Source: JBBDNC01 sp040877875 (lineage in GTDB: Bacteria > Bacteroidota > Rhodothermia > Balneolales > Balneolaceae). From it: DNA of 32,387 nucleotides. The translations under genes were made by a program, and so were the position numbers. Shown here one piece after another: positions 9,611 through 17,348 of this stretch. Each line of letters opens with the position of its first letter. Positions within the stretch are counted from its first letter, which is position 1. Under the pieces are notes generated by a model. That model was given only the letters and a program-made list of their open reading frames with translations, was not told the DNA's origin and did not search any database. The stretch is from assembly GCA_040877875.1 (NCBI GenBank), contig JBBDNC010000045.1, positions 1 through 32,387 on the forward strand, read 5' to 3'.

Positions 9611-12600
9611 ATGAAGTTCTTCCAAAAATTATCGATCCTATTCCTGACTCTTCTCTTAACAGGAATGACCCTTGCCGAGCATGGTGCCGCACAATACTTT
9701 GTATTTGGGAAAAACCGGGTACAATATGAAGCGTTTGACTGGAGGTATATCCAAACGCAGCATTTTGACATCTACTACTATGATCAAAAGAATTATCATC
9801 TGGCCCAGTTCACGGCTGAATCGGTTGAATCGGGACTCAAACAACTCTCCGAGGATTTTGGTCATACGATCAATGACCGGATCCCTGTAATCATCTACGA
9901 TTCACACAGCGATTTTTCACAAACGAATGTCGTTCAGCTTCCGGTGGATGCCCAGGGAATCGGGGGGGTAACGGACAAGTTTAAAAACCGCATGACCCAG
10001 CCTTTTATGGGCGACTATGCGGATTTCAGGCGTACCCTCCAGCACGAACTGGCTCATGCTGTGGTAAATGACCTGTATTATGGCGGCAGCGTGATGTCCA
10101 TCATGCGAAACAACATTCAGCTACAGCTTCCGACCTGGTTCGAGGAAGGACTCGCCGAATACCTCGCTCTCGGGTGGGACACACAAACAGATATGTATAT
10201 ACGGGATGCAGTTATAAACAATTACCTGCCGGATCTCCGACAACTGAGCGGGTTTATGGCTTACCGGGGAGGCCAGTCGTTCTGGAATTTTATTGATGAA
10301 GAGTACGGAAGATCCAAAATCACCGAGATACTACAGCGAATCCGTACTTCCCGCAGTGTTCAAAATGGATTGTTGCAGTCTACCGGACTGAATTTTGAAG
10401 AACTGAGCCGCCGGTGGAAGGATCACTTGCAACGGCGTTATTTTCCGGAAGTTGCCGAACGCCAGTCGATGGAACAACTGGCCAACCGGGTCACAAGCCG
10501 GCCCGAATTCGGCTCCTATAATACGAGTCCGGCTATTTCACCCCAGGGAGACCGGATCGCTTTTATCTCCAACCGGCGGGGGGTATTTGATGTAATTGTG
10601 ATCAGTGCCATTACGGGAGATCGCCTGAAAACGCTGATCCGGGGTGAGGATAACCCGATGTTTGAAGAGCTGAATATCTTGAATCCGAACTTGACATGGT
10701 CGCCCGATGGAAGCAGGATTGCCCTTTCATCAAAATCCGAAGGTTCCTACAACCTTTCTATTGTGAACTATACAAGCGGCAACGTCCAATCGGTCCGCTT
10801 TCCCCAAATTGATGCCCTGAATTCCGTCGCATGGTCACCCGATGGAAATAAAATAGCCTTTGACGGCAATGCAGGCCCTTATCAAAGCATTTTTGTCTAT
10901 AACCTTGAAACCAACGACCTTCAGAATTTAACCAACGATGTATTTACGGATATGCACCCGGCTTGGGGGCCCGATTCCGAAACCGTTTACTTTGTATCCA
11001 ATCGGGGTGACAGAATACAAGCCGGAGTACATCTTGCAGGTTATTCCATCCTCCAGCATGATTTTGCCTACGAAACGGATATCTATTCCATTAATCTGGG
11101 GTCGACCAGAATACAGAGAATTACCCATACGCCCAACTGGTCTGAGACCCAACCTGCCCTGACCCGCGATGGACGACTCGTCTTTATTTCCGACCAAAAC
11201 GGAATTCCCAATATTTATGAATACAACCGGGAAAGCGGTACGGTGACCCCTCTTACCGATTTGCGAACCGGTGCCCAACAGTTATCCATTACATCGGACG
11301 GGAGCCGGCTTGCCTTTAATGGATTGAATGAGGGCTATCTTGATATCTTCATGATGAGAACTCCCTTCGACCGCAGAATTGAACGGGAACTGAAACCCAA
11401 CTATTGGGCGAACCGGAGAGCTTCCGAGACCCAGGCGGATCGGGTTCCGGCTACGCTTTATGTCAAACAAATGATAGAACGACGAGGCCAGGGGAACAAT
11501 GTAGTCCTTGCCGACCAGCGAACCACTCCCCCTGTTATTGATGAAGTGGAAATAGTGGACAGAGTGGAAAGTGAGGCGAAAGCGGATACCCCTGTAACAG
11601 ATGAAGAGGACGGAGACGAGAATGAGATTGATTTCAGAAATTATGTTTTCAGGGATACCGTCGTACGGGACTCAACACTTGAACTCAGAGATGATCCCCG
11701 AAAATTTGAACCGACGGATAACCTGACAGACGACAACCGATATCTGCCAAAACGATACCGGTTGAAGTTTTCACCGGATTTCAGTTATGCCGTCGGACAA
11801 CTGGATACCTACTACGGTGGTGCGGCATTTGCAATGTTTGAACTGAGTGATCTGTTGGGAGACCACAGGCTGTCGCTGGGTACCAATCTTGTCCTGGATC
11901 TGCGGAATAGTGATTACGTTATACAATACGGTTATTATCGGCAGAGAACGAATGTCGTTGCAAATGTCTTTCACCAATCCCGAAACTATCAAACTTTTTT
12001 CGGCGAACTTCTCCGGTTCAGAACCTACGGCGGAGGCATCGATTTCCAATATCCGTTTAACCGTTATCAGCGGCTTGACTACGGACTTTCGCTTATCGGA
12101 ATCTCACGTGATTTTAGTTCTGTTCGTGGGATCGGTGAACAGGGCATGGATAATGAAACCTCGGCGTTTTTATATCCTCAGTTAACGTATACGGGTGATT
12201 ATACCTTGCCGGGGTTCATTACACCCAGAGGGGGAAACCGTTATTCATTGCGCTTGTCCGGTAGTCCGCCTGTGATCCCTGAGTCTCCCCATTTTGTCTC
12301 ACTGCTGGGAGATTACCGACGGTATATTGATCTCGGATATCGATACTCGATTGCCCTGCGCGGCGCGGCCGGCGCTTCCTTCGGACGGGATTCACAAACC
12401 TTCTTTATGGGAGGGATGCTTGGCTGGATTAACCAGCGCTGGTCTGAGAATGAGATTCCTTTCGAACGGCTTGCCGACACATTCTTTACCCTGCCGGCCA
12501 CCCCGCTTCGCGGACATGAATTCAATACGCTTTACGGAGATAAATTTTCGCTGATCAATGCTGAATTCAGATTCCCTCTGTTTGCAGCCATTCTGCCGGG

Positions 12601-12997
12601 GCCAATCCCCATTTTACCCCTTTATAACCTGACTGGACTCGCCTTCGTAGACGCTGGTGCCGCATGGGGTTTCGATATTCCTTATTCGAGAGCTGTAAAC
12701 CGGCAAACCGGGCAATCGATCGTTTATTACCAAAAACCCTCTGAACTTGAATTCAAGGTTGCACAACGAAATGAGGTCTTTCTCAATCCGAATACCGGGC
12801 AGATTCGGGAGGGTGCCCCCCAACAAAACGATATCAGAGCTTCATTTATCGATGGGGATATCCTTATCGGAGCCGGCTTCGGACTTCGAACCATACTGCT
12901 GGGCCTTCCTTTCCGATACGATGTCGGTTGGGCGTATGACAGAAACGGATTCCGACAGAAGCCGATTCATTACTTTTCCATCGGAATCGACTTTTGA
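9611..12997 (+). CDS. Outer-membrane protein: HExxH peptidase-like domain + TolB-like propeller + Omp85-like barrel
   Basis: An 1128-residue exported protein. A signal peptide (MKFFQKLSILFLTLLLTG...) ends near HGAAQ. Residues about 35-270 resemble a peptidase-MA-type gluzincin: H145-E-L-A-H149, then WFEEGLAEY (176-184), whose Glu could be the third zinc ligand. Residues about 295-590 hold at least six PD40/TolB-type blades (SPQGDRIAFISN, SPDGSRIALSS, SPDGNKIAFDG, GPDSETVYFVSN, TRDGRLVFISD, TSDGSRLAFNG). An acidic linker (about 650-685) leads to an Omp85-like beta-barrel ending in a C-terminal Phe (SIGIDF), with PGFITPRGGNRYSLRL and TPLRGHEF. Similar proteins in relatives are often annotated as 'biopolymer transporter Tol' or PD40/BamA-like proteins. 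Substrate and partners are unknown. It is 34 bp downstream of rnr and one gene away from tamB, so an outer-membrane assembly role is possible but inferred. Confidence 0.8.
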   Translation: MKFFQKLSILFLTLLLTGMTLAEHGAAQYFVFGKNRVQYEAFDWRYIQTQHFDIYYYDQKNYHLAQFTAESVESGLKQLSEDFGHTINDRIPVIIYDSHSDFSQTNVVQLPVDAQGIGGVTDKFKNRMTQPFMGDYADFRRTLQHELAHAVVNDLYYGGSVMSIMRNNIQLQLPTWFEEGLAEYLALGWDTQTDMYIRDAVINNYLPDLRQLSGFMAYRGGQSFWNFIDEEYGRSKITEILQRIRTSRSVQNGLLQSTGLNFEELSRRWKDHLQRRYFPEVAERQSMEQLANRVTSRPEFGSYNTSPAISPQGDRIAFISNRRGVFDVIVISAITGDRLKTLIRGEDNPMFEELNILNPNLTWSPDGSRIALSSKSEGSYNLSIVNYTSGNVQSVRFPQIDALNSVAWSPDGNKIAFDGNAGPYQSIFVYNLETNDLQNLTNDVFTDMHPAWGPDSETVYFVSNRGDRIQAGVHLAGYSILQHDFAYETDIYSINLGSTRIQRITHTPNWSETQPALTRDGRLVFISDQNGIPNIYEYNRESGTVTPLTDLRTGAQQLSITSDGSRLAFNGLNEGYLDIFMMRTPFDRRIERELKPNYWANRRASETQADRVPATLYVKQMIERRGQGNNVVLADQRTTPPVIDEVEIVDRVESEAKADTPVTDEEDGDENEIDFRNYVFRDTVVRDSTLELRDDPRKFEPTDNLTDDNRYLPKRYRLKFSPDFSYAVGQLDTYYGGAAFAMFELSDLLGDHRLSLGTNLVLDLRNSDYVIQYGYYRQRTNVVANVFHQSRNYQTFFGELLRFRTYGGGIDFQYPFNRYQRLDYGLSLIGISRDFSSVRGIGEQGMDNETSAFLYPQLTYTGDYTLPGFITPRGGNRYSLRLSGSPPVIPESPHFVSLLGDYRRYIDLGYRYSIALRGAAGASFGRDSQTFFMGGMLGWINQRWSENEIPFERLADTFFTLPATPLRGHEFNTLYGDKFSLINAEFRFPLFAAILPGPIPILPLYNLTGLAFVDAGAAWGFDIPYSRAVNRQTGQSIVYYQKPSELEFKVAQRNEVFLNPNTGQIREGAPQQNDIRASFIDGDILIGAGFGLRTILLGLPFRYDVGWAYDRNGFRQKPIHYFSIGIDF

Positions 12998-13057
12998 AGA
13001 GGTTTGCTATAAAGAATGAAAAAAGAAGAATGACGAATGAACCTTTTGATGCCGGTT

Positions 13058-13351
13058 CTATTCCTGCTCCTGCATCGCGTCGTCTACCTGCTTTTTAAAG
13101 TCTTTGGATACTTTAAGCATCGGAACGAACTGTTCGGGCACAATCACTTCTTCGTTCGTTTTCGGGTTTCTTGCAACTCGTTGAGCCCGCTTCACAACTT
13201 TAAAGCTTCCGAATCCCCGTAGCTCAATGGTTTCGCCACGCTTCATGGCATCGATGACCGTTTCCAAAAACCCATTGACGACCGCTTCGGTTTCCACTTT
13301 GGTCAATCCTGTAGAGGAAGATATGATATCAACAATATCGGCTTTAGTCAT
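13058..13351 (-). CDS. HU/IHF-family DNA-binding protein
   Basis: A 97-residue nucleoid-associated protein. I start it at the ATG whose product begins MTKADIVDIISSSTGL, the usual HU/IHF beginning. Extending the frame upstream adds 25 residues unlike the family. It has the N-terminal helical dimerisation region, the saddle motif RGFGSF (45-50), and the beta-arm with RNP (61-63), whose Pro63 matches the DNA-intercalating proline. The family signature ARNPKTNEEV is clear. Whether it is HU- or IHF-like cannot be decided; the arm and acidic-glutamine tail (DDAMQEQE) are not diagnostic. It runs convergent to the barrel gene, 60 bp apart, with no obvious terminator hairpin between. Confidence 0.93.
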   Translation of the reverse strand: MTKADIVDIISSSTGLTKVETEAVVNGFLETVIDAMKRGETIELRGFGSFKVVKRAQRVARNPKTNEEVIVPEQFVPMLKVSKDFKKQVDDAMQEQE

Positions 13352-13636
13352 AGTATCAAAGTATGGATTTGGGTTGACTGTGTGAATACTGGATAAATTA
13401 TTGTGTTCCAATAACAAACTATACAATGGTTAGGTTCAAATCTCTTACTAAAATAGCTTATTCTCTTATCTGCAACTACGAAACTATCTTAAAAATTCAA
13501 AAATGTTTTATACCTTCGACATGAATTTAATGATCCGCCACTCGAACCTGAATGGTTTCCCTGAGCGGCTATCCGAATACAGAGGTTAGAATGAATCCGG
13601 AAATCCCAAATAATCAAACTCTTATCCACTTTCCCT
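13352..13636. promoter_or_regulatory. Divergent intergenic region, HU gene and AGCS symporter
   Basis: 285 bp that should hold both promoters. On the minus strand CATTGTATAGTTTGTTATT (about 13409-13427) resembles the Bacteroidota -7 element TAnnTTTG with one base of extra spacing, upstream of HU. On the plus strand TATACCTTCG near 13510 is a 7/8 match to the same element upstream of the symporter. Neither has a good -33 TTG, so both are weak guesses. No hairpin or operator-like repeat stands out. Confidence 0.25.
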
Positions 13637-15268
13637 ATGGAAACATTTGACCAAATTATTGGCTGGCTTGAAAATCTGATCTGGAATACCCCGGAAAGCC
13701 TCCCGGCAATGGTTGTGATATTGCTTGCATTCGGGATCTTCATCACCATTCGGCTGGGATTTATACAAATTGTACAATTCAAACATGGGCTGAAAGTCGT
13801 AACCGGTTTTTATGATGATCCGGATGACGAAGGGGATATCAATCATTTCCAGGCGCTCAGTACCGCCCTGTCAGCAACTGTGGGTATCGGAAATATTGCC
13901 GGGGTAGCTTTGGCTATCCATTTTGGCGGGCCGGGTGCACTTTTTTGGATGTGGATCACGGCCATCCTGGGAATGGCTATTAAGTACTCGGAAGTGACTC
14001 TTGCACAGGCTTACAGAAAAACCAACCCCGACGGGACGGTATCGGGAGGCCCGATGTATTACATTGAACAGGGGCTCGGCCCAAACTGGAAATGGCTGGC
14101 TGTTGCATTTTCGATTTCGGCTGCTATATGTGCATTTTTGACCGGTAATGCCGTACAAGCCAATACGGTAGCAGATGTGTTAAATAGTGATTTTGAAATT
14201 CCCAAGGCCCTTACCGGCTTTATCACCGCAAGCCTGGTTGCTGCTGTTATCCTGGGAGGAATCAAACGAATCGGATATGTCACCTCCCGCCTGGTCCCTT
14301 TTATGGCCACTCTTTATGTTTTGGGTGGGCTCATCATTTTATTGCTTCACTACGATCAGGTCCTCCCTTCACTTTGGATGATACTTTCGTATGCATTTAA
14401 TCCCCAGGCAGGAATTCTCGGAGTTGGATCAGGAGCCTTTATCTTCACATTGAGTTATGGTGTCCAGAGGGGGCTGTTTTCCAATGAAGCGGGTCAAGGT
14501 TCAGCCCCGATTGCCCACTCTGCAGCCAAAACCGATCAACCGGTGCGGGAAGGAGTTGTCGCCTTGCTTGAACCTTTCATTGATACCTTGATTGTCTGTA
14601 CTATTACCGGACTTGTAATTGTAACAACCGGTGCGTGGGACATGTACCACCCGGCTTCAGTTAGTCCGGATACCACGGCAATCAGCTATTCCATTGAAGA
14701 GCCGGGCGGCCCGTCACATACCCTCCATTTTGAAGGGGGGCTCCCTGTAAACGGTGAGATGAGACGTTACAATGTACCGGTAGATACCCTATATACCGAC
14801 CAAGCGCAGTCTCAACTCTTTAACGGCAGCATACAGAACGTCGAATCCGCTCCTGTGATCATCACAACAGATGAACAGCAGCTCGCCACGCTCTATGGAG
14901 GGGTTATAGAAAACGGGGCCCCGCTGACGTCCAGAGCGTTTGAACTGGGACTGGCCCCCATCATGCCCGGAGGAGGGTTTATAGTCACAATTGCAGTCCT
15001 GCTGTTTGCGATCTCTACTTCAATAAGCTGGAGTTATTACGGTGACCGGGCTGCCCAGTATCTTTTTGGATTTAAATCGATTTTCTGGTACAGGCTTGCA
15101 TTCGTCGGCATGCACTTTTTCGGAGCCATCGTATCCCTGACTACGATATGGGCTTTTGGGGATGTAATGCTCGGACTCATGGCATTTTTTAATATTATCG
15201 CACTTTTTGCCCTCTCCGGTGTAGTTTACAAAATCACGAAAAAATATTTCGAAAACACGGAGGTATAG
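13637..15268 (+). CDS. Alanine/glycine:cation symporter (AGCS family)
   Basis: An inner-membrane Na+/H+-coupled amino-acid carrier of 543 residues with about 10-11 hydrophobic segments. Family motifs are LSATVGIGNIAGVALAI (78-94), GGPGALFWMW (97-106), VSGGPMYYIE (135-144), the conserved block FSNEAGQGSAPIAHSAA (281-297) and ISWSYYGDRAAQYLFG (463-478). Between GAW (332-334) and APLTSRAF (428-435) there are about 90 hydrophilic residues, a loop normally much shorter in AGCS transporters. It carries repeated acidic/Thr/Ser segments and no membrane stretch. Transporter family assignment is firm; the substrate (alanine, glycine or glutamine) cannot be read from sequence. The lptC-like frame begins within a few bases of its stop, so the two may share a transcript. 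Confidence 0.92.
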   Translation: METFDQIIGWLENLIWNTPESLPAMVVILLAFGIFITIRLGFIQIVQFKHGLKVVTGFYDDPDDEGDINHFQALSTALSATVGIGNIAGVALAIHFGGPGALFWMWITAILGMAIKYSEVTLAQAYRKTNPDGTVSGGPMYYIEQGLGPNWKWLAVAFSISAAICAFLTGNAVQANTVADVLNSDFEIPKALTGFITASLVAAVILGGIKRIGYVTSRLVPFMATLYVLGGLIILLLHYDQVLPSLWMILSYAFNPQAGILGVGSGAFIFTLSYGVQRGLFSNEAGQGSAPIAHSAAKTDQPVREGVVALLEPFIDTLIVCTITGLVIVTTGAWDMYHPASVSPDTTAISYSIEEPGGPSHTLHFEGGLPVNGEMRRYNVPVDTLYTDQAQSQLFNGSIQNVESAPVIITTDEQQLATLYGGVIENGAPLTSRAFELGLAPIMPGGGFIVTIAVLLFAISTSISWSYYGDRAAQYLFGFKSIFWYRLAFVGMHFFGAIVSLTTIWAFGDVMLGLMAFFNIIALFALSGVVYKITKKYFENTEV

Positions 15269-15308
15269 AAACATCCCGTTCAAAAACAATATCCGTCTAC
15301 TGTTTACA

Positions 15309-15836
15309 TTGTTCTTCCTGTTCATTGTTTCAGAGGCCTGTACCGATCTATCTGAATATGACGCCGAGCAAGTACGCTCCGCTATGCAGGATTCACTTCT
15401 CTCAACAACCGAAAGCTGGGATATCCGTATGACCATTTTGGATGACGGAATACAGAATATTCAACTGGAAGGGGATTATGCCATCACATACGATCAGAAA
15501 GAACGTAAGGAAACCAAAATCCGCGGTAACATTTATGTCCAGCTCTTTGATTCCACAGGAACCCGGGAGACCGAAGCCTGGAGTAAACGGGCGAATTACT
15601 TTGCCGATGATCGTGAATTTGAACTCATTGATTCGGTTCGGGTTGAAACGGCTGAAAACCGCCGATTATATACAGATTTTCTCAGGTGGAGTCAGGAAAC
15701 AGACCAGATCACATCCGACCGTTTTGTAACGATCATTACACCGAGTGACAGCCTGACCGGCAGCGGATTTTCAAGTAATACGGACCTGACTAATTATGTG
15801 ATCACAGACTTGAGAGGTCGTCTTGTTGTCGATTAA
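15309..15836 (+). CDS. LptC-like LPS-export protein, probable lipoprotein
   Basis: A small periplasmic beta-rich protein of about 175 residues. From context and pattern (LEGDYAITY, TKIRGNIYVQLFDS, AWSKRANYFADDREFEL, TDFLRWSQETDQI, SLTGSGFSSNTDLTNY) it resembles LptC/YrbK, which passes LPS from LptBFG to LptA. The start is uncertain: no ATG or GTG exists before the hydrophobic segment. TTG at 15309 is the usual-codon choice, but upstream in-frame residues (PFKNNIRLLFTLFFLFIVSE, then AC) make a much better lipoprotein signal with basic n-region. That longer form would need to start at ATC 15273, which lies 9 nt after a good Shine-Dalgarno GGAGG (15259-15263). The Cys in SEAC may be the lipidation site, though the lipobox is atypical. 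The OstA-like gene follows 13 bp downstream, supporting an Lpt role. Confidence 0.7.
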   Translation: MFFLFIVSEACTDLSEYDAEQVRSAMQDSLLSTTESWDIRMTILDDGIQNIQLEGDYAITYDQKERKETKIRGNIYVQLFDSTGTRETEAWSKRANYFADDREFELIDSVRVETAENRRLYTDFLRWSQETDQITSDRFVTIITPSDSLTGSGFSSNTDLTNYVITDLRGRLVVD

Positions 15837-15849
15837 AATCAATTCAGGT

Positions 15850-17301
15850 ATGAATCGGAAGTTCATTTCAGGATCTATATTCTGTTTATTATTCCTTTAT
15901 TGCTGGCCGGGAGGCTTTTCCGAACTTTTGGCCCAGGAGAGAATCAATATTTTAAACTCCGAACGGGGAGAAGTAGGCGTCATCGACGGTGAGCCGGTCA
16001 GGAAGCTGATCGGGAATGTCAGGCTTTCAACGGAATCGATGGTTATGGAGTGCGACAGTGCCTGGCAGTTTCAGGAACGTAACATGATCCAGGCATTCAA
16101 CATCGAAATTGAAACGGATGACGAGCGGATCTGGGCCGACACCCTCTACCATAACACATTGAATGATTACAGCCGCTTCCGGGGGAGAGTGGTGATTGAA
16201 TCGGACAGAAATACCCTCTTTAGTGAATCCATAGATTATGACCGTATACTGGATGTTGCACTCTTTCTCGCTCCGGTTCGCTTTGAAGACAATCGGGGAA
16301 GCCTTTTAGCAGAGAGCGGGTATTATTTCGAACGGACCGATATCGGTTTTTTTGAAGGAGATGTTCAACTGGCCGACACGGCACAATACCTGGAAGCAGA
16401 CTCCTTGTTTATGAATCGTGAAAGTGACTTTTATCAATTGTTCAGCCGGGTCTACGTGAAGAATTTTGAAGATAATGTAACCTTTGCCGGCGATTTTCTG
16501 GAAGCCGATTCCACAGGATACAGGTTGCTGGAGGGAAATTCCTGGATGATGCAGGTAAATGATGCCGGAACCGATACCACACACCTGAATGCGGAAACGA
16601 TACTCTTACAGGAAACCGATACGGCATCTACCATTGATGCTTTTGAAGATGTAAGGCTCTGGAGCCCTTCCTATTCGGCCATTGCCGACACAGCCTATTA
16701 CCGGTCGGATATCGAAGAGTTTCAATTGATTTCCAATCCGATTGCCTGGCAAAAAAATATTCAATTGACAGGCCCATATATCGAAACTCAACTTGAGGAT
16801 GATCAGATCAAATTTCTGGAATCCTATTCCCGCCCCATTGCCGTACAGGAAGATTCGGTTACCGGCCGCTTCAATCAGATGACAGGGGATACCCTGCATG
16901 CATATTTTGATGAAGGAGATATTCAAAAGCTTATAGTATTCAATAACAGTGAGCTAATTTTTCATCAAAAAGATGAGAATGATGAACCGGACGGACTGAT
17001 CGAGCTGATTGCCGGCATGGCAAGTACCATCACATTTGAGGAAGGTGAACCGGCCCATCTTCATGTCAATAGAAATATTGACGGGTCCTATTTACCCGAG
17101 GACCCTGAGAATATTGACCGGAGGCTGTCCGGCTTTCGGTGGGATCCCGAGTTGCGTCCCGCCCGACCGGAAATTCGGCAAAGCCGTTTACCCATCCTAA
17201 ATCCGATGTCGGTTGATCCGATGTTTGAATTCCCTCCGAGATATCAATCCTACCTGCAAGCCAGAAATGAAGAGTCAAACAGGGATTCGGGGGAACCATA
17301 G
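15850..17301 (+). CDS. OstA/LptA-like periplasmic protein
   Basis: A 483-residue exported protein with signal peptide MNRKFISGSIFCLLFLY..., probably cut after LLA28 before QERIN. An in-frame TTG at 15823 would extend it into the lptC-like gene and spoil the signal, so the ATG at 15850 is preferred. It is built of OstA-like beta-jellyroll repeats: LIGNVRLSTESMVMECDSA, FRGRVVIESDRNTLFSES, FEGDVQLADTAQYLEADS and later copies such as FEDVRLWSPSYSAIADTAYY. LptA/OstA proteins form the periplasmic bridge carrying LPS to the LptD outer-membrane translocon. The C-terminus (PPRYQSYLQARNEESNRDSG) is polar and proline-rich. It is longer than E. coli LptA (185 residues), as in Bacteroidota OstA-like proteins, which may span more of the periplasm alone. 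It is convergent with icmF, 47 bp apart. Confidence 0.82.
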   Translation: MNRKFISGSIFCLLFLYCWPGGFSELLAQERINILNSERGEVGVIDGEPVRKLIGNVRLSTESMVMECDSAWQFQERNMIQAFNIEIETDDERIWADTLYHNTLNDYSRFRGRVVIESDRNTLFSESIDYDRILDVALFLAPVRFEDNRGSLLAESGYYFERTDIGFFEGDVQLADTAQYLEADSLFMNRESDFYQLFSRVYVKNFEDNVTFAGDFLEADSTGYRLLEGNSWMMQVNDAGTDTTHLNAETILLQETDTASTIDAFEDVRLWSPSYSAIADTAYYRSDIEEFQLISNPIAWQKNIQLTGPYIETQLEDDQIKFLESYSRPIAVQEDSVTGRFNQMTGDTLHAYFDEGDIQKLIVFNNSELIFHQKDENDEPDGLIELIAGMASTITFEEGEPAHLHVNRNIDGSYLPEDPENIDRRLSGFRWDPELRPARPEIRQSRLPILNPMSVDPMFEFPPRYQSYLQARNEESNRDSGEP

Positions 17302-17348
17302 GAGCTTCAGACGGACTTTCAATCCGGCGATTTCAGAAAACAAATAAA

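Noticed and set aside
13352..13426. 25-residue N-terminal extension of the HU protein
   Set aside because: Residues are unlike any HU/IHF start; MTKADIVDII at 13351 is the typical beginning.
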